From assembly GCA_014651175.1 (NCBI GenBank), contig BMWJ01000003.1, positions 434,001-498,000 of the forward strand: 64,000 bases of DNA, given 5' to 3'. The translations under genes and the position numbers were made by a program. The notes under the pieces were generated by a model. That model did not search any database. It was not told the origin of the DNA and worked only from the letters and a program-made list of their open reading frames with translations. This stretch comes from Streptomyces clavifer. GTDB lineage: Bacteria; Actinomycetota; Actinomycetes; Streptomycetales; Streptomycetaceae. Below, one piece after another: positions 17,898 through 26,050 of the stretch (positions within the stretch are counted from its first letter, which is position 1; each line of letters begins with the position of its first letter).

Positions 17898-19178
17898 TCA
17901 GTCCCCCGGGCGGGCGCGGGCCGCTCCGGCGGGTTCGGAGCCGGGGCCCGGTGCCCCCGTCCCCTCGCCGGCCGGCGGTGCCGCCCCGGAGCGGACCGAG
18001 GGGGCGAAGGTCACCACGAGCGCCGACACGGCCAGCACGCAGCCGATCACACCGAAGGCGGAGCGGCTGCCCAGGGCGGTCAGCAGGGCGCCGCCCGCGA
18101 GCGGTCCGAAGGGCTGGACGACCGAGGACAGGAAGCTCGCCGCGCTCTGCACCCTGCCGACACGGTCCTCCGGAGTGACGATCAGCAGGGTCGACAGGAA
18201 TCCGATGCTGGCGATCGTCGCCAGGCACATGCAGAGCGCGCACAGCAGTCCGGCCGCCAGCGGGCTGCTGAGCCAGGCCAGCGCACCGGCGGTCAGCACA
18301 CAGGCCCAGCAGGTGGCGACGATGAGGGCCCGGGCGTGCCGGTCGGGGCCGAGCCGGGGCGCGAGCAGCGCGCCGGCGAGTGCGCCCGCGGACACGCAGG
18401 TGATGACGAAGCCGCCGCCGAGACCGGACCTGCCGTGCTCGGAGAAGACGCTGAGCGCCGTGAACGTGAGGGCGCCGAACGCGAAGTTCATGCCGAGGCC
18501 GAAGACGAGCAGCACCGTGCGCAGGTACGGGAGCTGCCACAGGAAGGTGAGCCCGGCGGTGAGTTCCCGGCGGCTGAACACCGAGCCCGCCCGGGTCCTG
18601 GCCTTCGAGCGGGTGCGTACGAGCGCCACGCAGACGGTCGACAGGAGCAGTCCGACGGCCTGGGCCGCGAAGGGCAGCGCGGGGTGGACGCCGAACAGCG
18701 CACCGCCGACGAGGGGGCCGACCAGCCGGACCGTGGAAGTGCGCGCCTGGAGCCGCGCGGTGGCCGTGCCCATCTGGTCGGGTGGCACGACCGCGCGCAT
18801 CAGGCCGAAGGCGGCGGGGGCGTACACGCTGTTGAGCACGGCTCCCGCGGTCGCGGCCAGCAGGACGAGTGCCATCGGGGCGTGCCCGTACCAGACGGCG
18901 ACGGTGAGGGCGGTGACCGCGGCGAGACTTCCCGCGTCGCACAGCCGCATCAGCCGGCGGCGTTCGACCCGGTCGGACATGACTCCGCCGGGCAGCATCG
19001 TGATCAGCACGGCGCCGACGGACACGGTCCCCACGGCGCCGGCCTGCACCGCCGAGCCGGTCTCCTTGAGGACCAGCAGGGGCAGGGCGAGGGCACCCGT
19101 CTGGGCACCCAGGACGGCGAAGAAGCCGCTCATCCAGAGCAGCCGGAAATCCCTGTTGGAGCGGAGCGGTGCGGCCAT
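17898..19178 (-). CDS. MFS transporter, probable lanthipeptide exporter
   Basis: 426 residues with about 12 hydrophobic segments, beginning NRDFRLLWMSGFFAVLGAQTG, typical of the MFS group annotated as enterobactin/EntS-like exporters. The family loop between TM2 and TM3 is seen as GGVMSDRVERRRLM. The C-terminus is Pro/Gly-rich. ATG start with GGGAG upstream. It lies between the class III precursor gene and lanKC on the same strand, so export of the mature peptide is the likely job; class III clusters more often use ABC exporters, so this is inference from position. Confidence 0.85.
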   Translation of the reverse strand: MAAPLRSNRDFRLLWMSGFFAVLGAQTGALALPLLVLKETGSAVQAGAVGTVSVGAVLITMLPGGVMSDRVERRRLMRLCDAGSLAAVTALTVAVWYGHAPMALVLLAATAGAVLNSVYAPAAFGLMRAVVPPDQMGTATARLQARTSTVRLVGPLVGGALFGVHPALPFAAQAVGLLLSTVCVALVRTRSKARTRAGSVFSRRELTAGLTFLWQLPYLRTVLLVFGLGMNFAFGALTFTALSVFSEHGRSGLGGGFVITCVSAGALAGALLAPRLGPDRHARALIVATCWACVLTAGALAWLSSPLAAGLLCALCMCLATIASIGFLSTLLIVTPEDRVGRVQSAASFLSSVVQPFGPLAGGALLTALGSRSAFGVIGCVLAVSALVVTFAPSVRSGAAPPAGEGTGAPGPGSEPAGAARARPGD

Positions 19179-19359
19179 CGGGAGCTCCCGTTCGTCGGGA
19201 CGGCTGGAGCGCGGCGGCGGCGGCCCGAGGGCCGACGGGGCCGGACAGCGGGGCGGGGCGGCTTCCGTGCGTCACGGAGGCCGCCCCGTCTCCGGCCGGG
19301 CGCCACGGCGGCGGGGCAGTGCCCCCGGTCGCACGTGGCACACGGCCCGGCTCGTCGGA

Positions 19360-19506
19360 TCAGCCCTCGACGACGCTCAGCACGCTGATGCAGCTGCCCG
19401 GAGGCTGGTCGCGGTCGATGACCGCGGACTCCTGGAGGTCCAGGACGGTGTGTGCCTCGACCTCGGGGGTCTCGTTCTCGTCGGCGGGCTTCGTGTTCTC
19501 GGACAT
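19360..19506 (-). CDS. Class III lanthipeptide precursor LanA
   Basis: 48 residues, easily missed. ATG with GGAG 6 nt upstream. The acidic leader begins MSENTKPADENETPEVEAHT and contains the class III leader motif L-D-L-Q at residues 22-25, where LanKC enzymes dock. The C-terminal core segment contains DQPPGSCISVLSVVEG with S38, C39, S41 and S44. One Cys and three nearby Ser allow one lanthionine or labionin-type bridge, but the spacing (C before two Ser) is not the common S-x2-S-x3-C labionin pattern. It is the first gene of the unit precursor - MFS - LanKC. Confidence 0.85.
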   Translation of the reverse strand: MSENTKPADENETPEVEAHTVLDLQESAVIDRDQPPGSCISVLSVVEG

Positions 19507-19816
19507 GGTGGTCTCCGTCCACTCGTCGCTGTGCCGGCCCGGAGTCCTCGGCTGTCCGCCGCGGCCCGCTGCCTGCCGTTGCCGAGAAAGTTAGGAGCGG
19601 TGGCCTGGCGAACGCTTCGGCAGCGGTATGGCGACGGTATGGGGCCCGTTCACCACGGCCGGACGGCCCGTCCCCCGGGCCCGCGGCGGGCTCGGGCCCC
19701 CGGCCGACCTGCGCCCATACCGCTCCCGAAGCGGGGGCGGACCGTCGCCGAACCGGCGCGGCGCAGCCTGGGTACGCGCCCGACGCGCCTCAGCCCTCTG
19801 AAGGAGGCGGCCCCGC
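19507..19816. promoter_or_regulatory. Divergent promoter of lanA and the radical SAM operon with long inverted repeat
   Basis: The 310-bp gap holds CGCTTCGGCAGCGGTATGG at 19613-19631 and its inverted copy CCATACCGCTCCCGAAGCG at 19715-19733 (18 of 19 match). Within the left arm, CGGTATGG at 19624-19631 is repeated directly at 19635-19642, an 11-bp period. SARP activators bind direct repeats with 11-bp period, so this may be the target of the cluster SARP. A possible -10 for lanA is TAACTT on the minus strand (19590-19595). Operator function is inferred. Confidence 0.6.
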
Positions 19817-20890
19817 ATGGAACTCGGCGAACTCGTCGGACAGCGGCCCTTCCCCGCCGCCGGTCTGCTGCTCGGCCTCACCCGGGCCTGCCCCCTGCGG
19901 TGCGCCCACTGCTCCACCGGATCGACCATGACCGTGCGGGAGGAGCCGGACCCGGGCCACCTGCTGGACTTCGTGGGCTCCTTCACCGAGGAGGACCGTC
20001 CCGAGGTCGTGATGCTGACCGGCGGGGAGCCACTGCTCCTGCCCGCGCTCGCCGGGGAGCTGAGCACCCTCGCCCGTGGTGCCGGCTCGCGCACCGCGCT
20101 GCTCAGCGGCATGTTCTTCGCCCGCTCCCGGGAGATCCCGCCGGCGATCCTGCGTGCGATCGGGCAGGTCGACCACTTCTCCGCCAGCCTCGACGTGCAC
20201 CACGAGCGGGAGATCCCGCGGGCCGACGTCTTCCGTGCCATGCACAGGATCCGGGAGACGGGCGTGGCCGTGAGCTTCCACCTCACCGGGACGGGCGCCG
20301 ACGACCCCTATCTCGCGGACATCACCCGGGCCATCGCCGAGGAGTTCGACGGGCGGGTGCCGTCCCTGGTCAACGAGGTGCGGCCGTTCGGGCGGGCCTC
20401 GTCCTGGGCGCGGCCCGCCCGCACCGCGCCGGACGCGGGAACGGCGTCCCCCTGCGCGATGGCCGCCTGGCCCGTGGTCGCCTTCGACGGCAGGGTGCTG
20501 GCCTGCTGCAACCAGGACACCGTGGACCTGCGGCCCGTCCCCGCCCATCTGGACCTCGGGCACATCGCGGTCGACGACTGGGCGACCGTGCGCCGGCGCG
20601 CCCAGGAGTCCCCGGTGCTGCGCATGATCCGTACGGTCGGTCCCACCCATCTGTCCGCCCGGTCCTCCGTGTCCCGGCCCGGTTCCTACTGCGACGGCTG
20701 CCGGGCACTGGGCGCCGACGAGACGGTGGCCGCCGGGGCCGCGGCGGGCGGGGCGGCGGGGGCTCTGCTGGACCTGGCCGCCGCGCACCGGGGGGCGGCG
20801 GGAGGCCCGGAGGGGGTCGTCCGGCGGCACGGCTGCGCGGCGTACGCACCACTCGTCGTCGCGGGCGCCGCCGGACGGAGCTCCCGGTGA
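19817..20890 (+). CDS. Radical SAM/SPASM-type RiPP maturase
   Basis: 357 residues. The radical SAM cluster motif C25-x3-C29-x2-C32 is in TRACPLRCAHCSTG, and the SAM-binding GGE motif in MLTGGEPLLLP (residues 66-76). The C-terminal part has further Cys (C213, C230, C231, C292, C295) and a DLGHIAVDDW segment typical of SPASM/twitch domains that bind auxiliary Fe-S clusters. Such enzymes install thioether, C-C or other crosslinks in ribosomal peptides. It heads an operon whose next two genes overlap it by 4 nt each in series, and is divergent from the class III lanA. Its peptide substrate could be the 80-residue protein two genes downstream or the neighbouring lanthipeptide. Confidence 0.88.
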   Translation: MELGELVGQRPFPAAGLLLGLTRACPLRCAHCSTGSTMTVREEPDPGHLLDFVGSFTEEDRPEVVMLTGGEPLLLPALAGELSTLARGAGSRTALLSGMFFARSREIPPAILRAIGQVDHFSASLDVHHEREIPRADVFRAMHRIRETGVAVSFHLTGTGADDPYLADITRAIAEEFDGRVPSLVNEVRPFGRASSWARPARTAPDAGTASPCAMAAWPVVAFDGRVLACCNQDTVDLRPVPAHLDLGHIAVDDWATVRRRAQESPVLRMIRTVGPTHLSARSSVSRPGSYCDGCRALGADETVAAGAAAGGAAGALLDLAAAHRGAAGGPEGVVRRHGCAAYAPLVVAGAAGRSSR

Positions 20891-21621
20891 GCGCCGCCGC
20901 GCCGAGCCCGTCGTCGCGACTGCGCGTCACCCTGGGGCTGGGGGACAGCGGGCTGCGGCGCGCGCTGGACCACATGTGGCGGGCCGACGGCCTGTCGCCG
21001 CGCTACCTGACGTACCTCTGCGCCATGCACTCCGTGGTGCGGGCCTCCGTTCCGCTGATGCTCCGGGCCGGGGAGCGTGCCCGGCTGCTGGACGCCTGCG
21101 GCGACCCGCTGGGCGCCCCGCTGGCGGCCTACCTGGCGGAACACGTCCAGGAGGAGGAGGGGCACGACGCCTGGCTGCTGGAGGACCTCGCCTCGGCGGG
21201 CCGGGCGCCCGCCGAGGCGCTCGGTCCGATGCCGTCACCGGACGTCGCCGGACTCGCCGGCGCCCAGTACTACTGGATCGAGCACCACCACCCGGTGACG
21301 CTGCTCGGCTACATCGCCGTGCTGGAGGGCTACGCGCCCTCGCCCGGCCTGACTCCCCGCATCGCCCGTCTGACCGGCCTGCCCGACGCCGCCCTGCGGA
21401 CCGTACGGGAACACGCCGCGCTCGACACGGGCCACCTCGACGAGTTGTACGCACTGCTGGACAGGCTGCCGCTGACGCGGGACCAGGAGGCGGCCGTGAC
21501 GGTCAGCGCGCTGCACTCCCTCGACGCCCTCACCCAGCTCTTCGTCCGGCTCGGGCGCTCAGCGGCGGCGCCGTCGCCGCGGGGGGCCGGACCTTCCTCA
21601 CTGATGGGAGTCACACCATGA
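20887..21621 (+). CDS. Haem-oxygenase-like iron-containing redox enzyme family protein
   Basis: 244 residues from GTG at 20887, overlapping the radical SAM stop as GTGA. All-helical protein with candidate di-iron ligands: EHVQEEEGHDAWLLEDL in the middle, IEHHHPVTLLGYIAVLEGY, and EHAALDTGHLDELYALLD near residue 185. These match haem-oxygenase-like di-iron oxidases (TenA/CADD superfamily), annotated as iron-containing redox enzymes. I infer an oxidative tailoring step in the same RiPP pathway as the radical SAM enzyme. An alternative is a structural, non-catalytic partner. Confidence 0.75.
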   Translation: MSAAAPSPSSRLRVTLGLGDSGLRRALDHMWRADGLSPRYLTYLCAMHSVVRASVPLMLRAGERARLLDACGDPLGAPLAAYLAEHVQEEEGHDAWLLEDLASAGRAPAEALGPMPSPDVAGLAGAQYYWIEHHHPVTLLGYIAVLEGYAPSPGLTPRIARLTGLPDAALRTVREHAALDTGHLDELYALLDRLPLTRDQEAAVTVSALHSLDALTQLFVRLGRSAAAPSPRGAGPSSLMGVTP

Positions 21622-21860
21622 CCGGACCACCGAGCAGCGGGGTTCCCCACCCGTCCGACGGCGGGGAACGGCCCCCGCTGCCCGCCGCACTGTACGAGGC
21701 GGGGCTGCCCGTGGACCTGCTCACCGACGAACAGCGCCTCGTACTCAGCGAGCTGACTCCCGAGGAACTCGCCGTGCTCCTCGACATCAAGAGCAGGCTC
21801 GACGCCGTGGAGCCCGAGGTCCAGGCACACGGCGAGATAGCCGGCGGCGCCCTGTTCTAG
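21618..21860 (+). CDS. Small protein resembling aroma-sacti cluster domain proteins
   Basis: 80 residues; ATG overlaps the upstream stop (ATGA). After a Pro/Gly-rich start, the conserved-looking part reads LYEAGLPVDLLTDEQRLVLS, then LTPEELAVLLDIKSRLDAVEPEVQAHG and a short tail ending GGALF. This closely resembles small Streptomyces proteins that NCBI names aroma-sacti cluster domain-containing, which sit beside radical SAM enzymes. There is no Cys, so it is not a sactipeptide core itself. The helical body with a short Gly-rich end could be a precursor whose C-terminal Phe is modified, or a recognition/carrier protein. Identification is from memory of the family and is moderately certain. Confidence 0.7.
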   Translation: MTGPPSSGVPHPSDGGERPPLPAALYEAGLPVDLLTDEQRLVLSELTPEELAVLLDIKSRLDAVEPEVQAHGEIAGGALF

Positions 21861-21967
21861 AGGCCCTCGGAGAGGCCGGCCGGGGCCGGTGCGGCCGGTA
21901 CGCCACGGCTGCGCCGGCCGACGCCCCGCCGGGCAGCGCTGTCCGGTCCCGAAGTGAAGGACTCGTC

Positions 21968-24900
21968 ATGACCTGCCCCTCGTGTCGTCAGGAGCTGCCG
22001 CCGGACGCCCGGTTCTGCTTCTCCTGCGGAACGCCGTGCGCCGTCGCCGTCGCGCCGGCCGACGACGAACGCAAGCCGGTGACGGTGCTCTTCTGCGACC
22101 TCGTCGGCTCCACGGCGCTGTCCGGCGTACTGGACCCGGAGACCCTGCGCACGGTGACACTGCGGTACTTCGAGGCGATGAGCGCGGAGATCGTGGCGCG
22201 GGGCGGCACCCCGGAGAAGTTCATCGGGGACGCCGTGATGGCGGTCTTCGGCGTTCCGGTGGTCCGGGAGGACGACGCCCGCCGCGCCCTGGCCGCGGCC
22301 CTGGGGATGCGGAACGCCCTGGCCCGTCTCAACGAGGAGCTGCACTCCACGCTCGGCATCCGGCTGGCCACCCGGATCGGTGTCAACACCGGCCAGGTGG
22401 TGGCCGGCGGTGACGCGACGGCCCGCCAGGCCCTGGTGTCCGGGGAGACCGTCAACATCGCCGCCCGCCTGGAGCAGAACGCGGGATCCGGCGAGATCCT
22501 CATCGGCCCGGACACCCTGCTCGCCGCGGGCCCGACGGTGTCGGCGGAGCCCACCGGGCCGCTCCGGCTGAAGGGCAAGCAGGACAGCGTGGACGCCTAC
22601 CGGCTGCTCGCGCTGGGCACGGACGACCCGGAACAACTGCGCCGTTTCGACGTCCCGTTCGTCGGACGCCGTGCCGAACAGAACGCCTTGGACGCGGCCC
22701 TGGAGGACACCGTGACGAACGGAGGCGCGGGCCTTCTGCGGCTCACCGGGGAAGCGGGGGTCGGCAAGACCCGGCTGGTCAGGGAGTGGCTGCTGCGGCG
22801 CTCGGCCGAGGGCGTCCTCGCCTACGGTGCCGGACGGTGCCGCACCTACGGGGACCACGGCACGCTCACCCCCCTCGCCGACGCCCTCCGCTCCCTGCCC
22901 GCGTCCGGCGGGGCGCACCGGGACGAGGACGGGTCCGAGGGGGACGCGAGGGCCCTGCTCTCGGGGGGCCTGCTGCACGACGGCACACCGAACGCGCCCT
23001 TCGAGGACATGTGCGCCGCGCTGGCCACGGAGCTGCACCGGGCGGCCCGGAGCCGCCCGGTCCTCCTGGTCCTGGACGACTGGCACGCGGCGGCGCCCCT
23101 CCTCGTACGCACGGTGGAGCGTCTGACGAGCCGGGCGGGGCCCGCGGGGGTGCTGGTGGTGTGCGTGGGCCGTCCGGACGCGGCGGACGGCGGTCCCGGC
23201 CGGCCGGGCCGCGAGACGGGGCACCTCCAGCTCACCGGTCTGCCACCGGAGGACGCGGCCCTGCTCGCCGCCGGGCTGGCCGGCATCGACGGCCGGACGG
23301 GCCCGGTGGACGAGCGGCTCCTGGCCCGTGCCGAAGGCAATCCCCTCTACCTGGAACAGCTGTTGGTCGGTGACCGTACGGACGGGGCGGCGGCAGCCGG
23401 ACAGCCGGACACCGATCTGCCGCCCACGCTCCAGGCCCTGCTCGGTGCCCGGATCGGGTCGCTGGCCAGGGCGGAGCGGAACATGGTCGACCTGGCGGCG
23501 GTGATCGGCCGGGAGTTCACCGCCGCGGAGCTGGTGCTGCTGGAGCTGTCCGCACGGGCCGCCGAGCAGCACGCGTCCGGCCCGGTGGCCGTCGGCCACC
23601 GCGCGCAGGACCTGCGGCGCGTCGAGGAGGCGCTGAGGGTGCTGGGCCGGCGGCGCCTGGTGGAGTCCGCCCCGCCGGCGGCGGACCTGGCCGCGTACCG
23701 GTTCAGCAGCGGGCTGGTGCACGAGGTGACGTACGCCTCGCTGTCCAAACGCTCCAAGGCGGACCGTCACGCCTGGGCGGCCGAGCTGCCCAGTGTGCTG
23801 CGGGCCGGGGACGGCGCCGTCGGGGGCCATCTGGAGCGCGCCCACCGCTACCGCGCCGACCTGGGACTGCTCGACGACCGCACCCGGCAGCTGCGGGACC
23901 GCGCCGCCACCGCACTGGGCCGGGCCGGGGCACAGGCCGCGGCCCGGTCCGACCTGCCCTGGGCGCACAGCCTGCTGGAGCGGGCGGTGGACCTGGACCC
24001 CGCCGGTGCCTCATCGGTGCGGCGGCTCGGCGAGGTCCGGGTGGCGCTCGGGCACACCGAGGAAGGGGCCGAACTGCTGCGCCGGGTACGGGACCTGGAG
24101 TCCGCTCCGGTGGAGGCCGCGCACGCCCGGCTGGCCCTCGCGGTGCTGGACCCCCGGGGGGCCGGGCCGGGCCCCGCGGCCACGGCGCGGGCGGTGCTGC
24201 CGGTCTTCGAGGCGGCCGGGGACTCGGTCGGCCGGGCGCGGGCGCACCTCCGGCTCGCCCAGCAGCTCCAGCGGTCCGGCCGTCACGAGGAGGCGGAACG
24301 CGACCAGGCACGGGCCCTGGAGCACGCGGTGCTCGCCGGGGCGGAACCGGAGCGGGCCGCGGCCCTCGGGGCCATCGGGATCTCCTTGTGGCGCGGCCCG
24401 GTCCCCGCCGCCTCGGCGGTGACCCGCTGCCGGGCCCTGCTGGCGGCACACGGCGGGGGCAGGCCCACGGTCCGGCTCACCCTCAACTGCCCGCTGGCGG
24501 TGCTGTACGCGCTCCAGGACCGGCCCGCCGAGGCGCACGGCTGCCTGGCCGAGGCGGAGGTGCTGGCCCGAAAGCTCGGGTTCGCCGAGGCGGACGTCTT
24601 CCTGCCGGTGTTCCGGGCGGCGGTCGAGGCGCTGCTCGGCGACGGCTCCGCCGCGCTCGGCCTGCTGGCCCGGGCGGACGAGGCCGCCCGCCGCACCGGT
24701 GCGGCGGGGATGCGGACCGCCGTCGCGCTGGACGCGGCCCGGCTGGAGCTGGACGACGGCCGACCGCAGCGGGCGGCGTCCTGGATCGCCTCCGTCGGCG
24801 AGGCGTCGGACCTGAGCCACGCCGACGCGGTCGACCTGGAGGGCCTGCGGGGCCGGCTCGCGGCGGACCAGGGGCGTCCGGCCGAGGCCGCCGCCCACGC

Positions 24901-25168
24901 GGACCGGGCGGTCCGGGCCTCGCTGCTCACCGACTCCCCGCTGGTCCAGGCGACGGCCGAGCTGGACCGGGCCAGGACGCTGTTCGCACTCGGCAGGGGT
25001 GAGGACGCCCTGGTCTCCGCCCGGGCCGCCCGGGACCACTTCGCGAGCAAGGGGCACCTGCCGGGGGCCCGCCGGGCCGCCGGCCTCTCCCGGGACGGAA
25101 CCCGGGACGTGACCGACGAGACCGGGGGCACGGCCGGGCCCATGGCCACGACGACGGAGAGGAGCTGA
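21968..25168 (+). CDS. Zinc-ribbon class III nucleotide cyclase fused to AAA ATPase and TPR region
   Basis: 1066 residues. A zinc ribbon (C3, C6, C17, C20) is followed by a class III adenylate/guanylate cyclase domain with metal-binding D44 (VLFCDLVGST) and D88 (KFIGDAVMAVFG) and the segment VSGETVNIAARLEQ. Next is an AAA/STAND ATPase with Walker A GEAGVGKTRLV near residue 262 and Walker B VLLVLDDWHAA near residue 363, then a long Ala/Leu-rich TPR-like region to the end. Such proteins act as large signal-transduction ATPases; whether the cyclase is active is not certain. It is 107 nt after the small protein gene and 3 nt before the subtilase gene, so it belongs to the RiPP operon and may control it. 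Confidence 0.85.
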   Translation: MTCPSCRQELPPDARFCFSCGTPCAVAVAPADDERKPVTVLFCDLVGSTALSGVLDPETLRTVTLRYFEAMSAEIVARGGTPEKFIGDAVMAVFGVPVVREDDARRALAAALGMRNALARLNEELHSTLGIRLATRIGVNTGQVVAGGDATARQALVSGETVNIAARLEQNAGSGEILIGPDTLLAAGPTVSAEPTGPLRLKGKQDSVDAYRLLALGTDDPEQLRRFDVPFVGRRAEQNALDAALEDTVTNGGAGLLRLTGEAGVGKTRLVREWLLRRSAEGVLAYGAGRCRTYGDHGTLTPLADALRSLPASGGAHRDEDGSEGDARALLSGGLLHDGTPNAPFEDMCAALATELHRAARSRPVLLVLDDWHAAAPLLVRTVERLTSRAGPAGVLVVCVGRPDAADGGPGRPGRETGHLQLTGLPPEDAALLAAGLAGIDGRTGPVDERLLARAEGNPLYLEQLLVGDRTDGAAAAGQPDTDLPPTLQALLGARIGSLARAERNMVDLAAVIGREFTAAELVLLELSARAAEQHASGPVAVGHRAQDLRRVEEALRVLGRRRLVESAPPAADLAAYRFSSGLVHEVTYASLSKRSKADRHAWAAELPSVLRAGDGAVGGHLERAHRYRADLGLLDDRTRQLRDRAATALGRAGAQAAARSDLPWAHSLLERAVDLDPAGASSVRRLGEVRVALGHTEEGAELLRRVRDLESAPVEAAHARLALAVLDPRGAGPGPAATARAVLPVFEAAGDSVGRARAHLRLAQQLQRSGRHEEAERDQARALEHAVLAGAEPERAAALGAIGISLWRGPVPAASAVTRCRALLAAHGGGRPTVRLTLNCPLAVLYALQDRPAEAHGCLAEAEVLARKLGFAEADVFLPVFRAAVEALLGDGSAALGLLARADEAARRTGAAGMRTAVALDAARLELDDGRPQRAASWIASVGEASDLSHADAVDLEGLRGRLAADQGRPAEAAAHADRAVRASLLTDSPLVQATAELDRARTLFALGRGEDALVSARAARDHFASKGHLPGARRAAGLSRDGTRDVTDETGGTAGPMATTTERS

Positions 25169-25171
25169 CCG

Positions 25172-26050
25172 ATGGGAACCACGGGAACGGCGACAGGGCT
25201 GGGACTGACCTGGAGCCTGCGGGGGCGCGGCCCCGAGGACGTGCCCGTACTGGCGGACGCGGGACCGCCGGGCGGTCTGCCCGCGGAACCCGCCACGGGG
25301 CGGGGCGTACGCGTGTGCGTGGTGGATTCGGGGGTGGAGCGCGACCATCCGCAGGTCGGGCCGCTCGCCGGGTCCTGGGTGGTGGTCAAGGACGGGGACA
25401 CCGGCGAGATCACGGTCGAGCCGACGACCACCGGGGACACCTGCGGACACGGGACGGCGTGTGCGGGAATCATCCGCAGGACCGCCCCCGACTGCGAGAT
25501 CCACAGCGTCCGGGTGCTCGGCGAGCGCTTCTCCGGGACGGGCGACGTCCTGATGGCCGGGCTGCGCTGGGCCGTGGAGCAACGCTTCGACGTGGTGAAC
25601 CTGAGCCTGTCGACCACCCGCACCCGGTTCGCGCAGGAACTGCACAGCCTGGCCGACAGCGCCTACTTCGCCCGTACGGTCATCGTGGCCTCGGCCCACA
25701 ACACCCCGGTGGAGAGCTTCCCCTGGCGGTTCGCCTCGGTGATCTCCGTCGGCAGCCACCAGGAGGACGACCCCGGGCTCCACCTGTACAACCCGGACCC
25801 CCCGGTGGAGTTCTTCGGACCCGGCCAGAACGTGTCCGTGCCGTGGCTGGGCGGCAGAACGATCCGCACCACCGGCAACAGCTTCGCCACGCCGTACGTC
25901 GCCGGGCTCTGCGCCCGCATCCTATCCGCGCACCCCAAGGTGACGGTCTTCCAGCTCAAGAACGCCCTCTATCTGTCCGCGGCCAACGTGCACCAGGGCC
26001 CGCGTCCTTCCACAGCGGCAGGAGACACCCGTGACGACTCCGAGAACTGA
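25172..26050 (+). CDS. S8 family subtilisin-like serine protease, cytosolic
   Basis: 292 residues. The catalytic triad is complete: D52 in VCVVDSGVERDHP, H93 in CGHGTACAG, S237 in GNSFATPYVAG. There is no signal peptide and no long propeptide; the catalytic domain starts near residue 45, so it likely works in the cytoplasm. RBS GGAGAGGAGCT-like sequence overlaps the end of the preceding gene, only 3 nt away. In RiPP loci such proteases commonly remove leader peptides, which is my inference here; both the radical SAM product and the lanthipeptides of this region lack another obvious protease. Confidence 0.88.
   Translation: MGTTGTATGLGLTWSLRGRGPEDVPVLADAGPPGGLPAEPATGRGVRVCVVDSGVERDHPQVGPLAGSWVVVKDGDTGEITVEPTTTGDTCGHGTACAGIIRRTAPDCEIHSVRVLGERFSGTGDVLMAGLRWAVEQRFDVVNLSLSTTRTRFAQELHSLADSAYFARTVIVASAHNTPVESFPWRFASVISVGSHQEDDPGLHLYNPDPPVEFFGPGQNVSVPWLGGRTIRTTGNSFATPYVAGLCARILSAHPKVTVFQLKNALYLSAANVHQGPRPSTAAGDTRDDSEN

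Noticed and set aside
25172-26050. Mycosin (MycP) protease of a T7SS
   Set aside because: It lacks the signal peptide and C-terminal membrane anchor of mycosins and is 17 kb from the T7SS locus within the RiPP operon.
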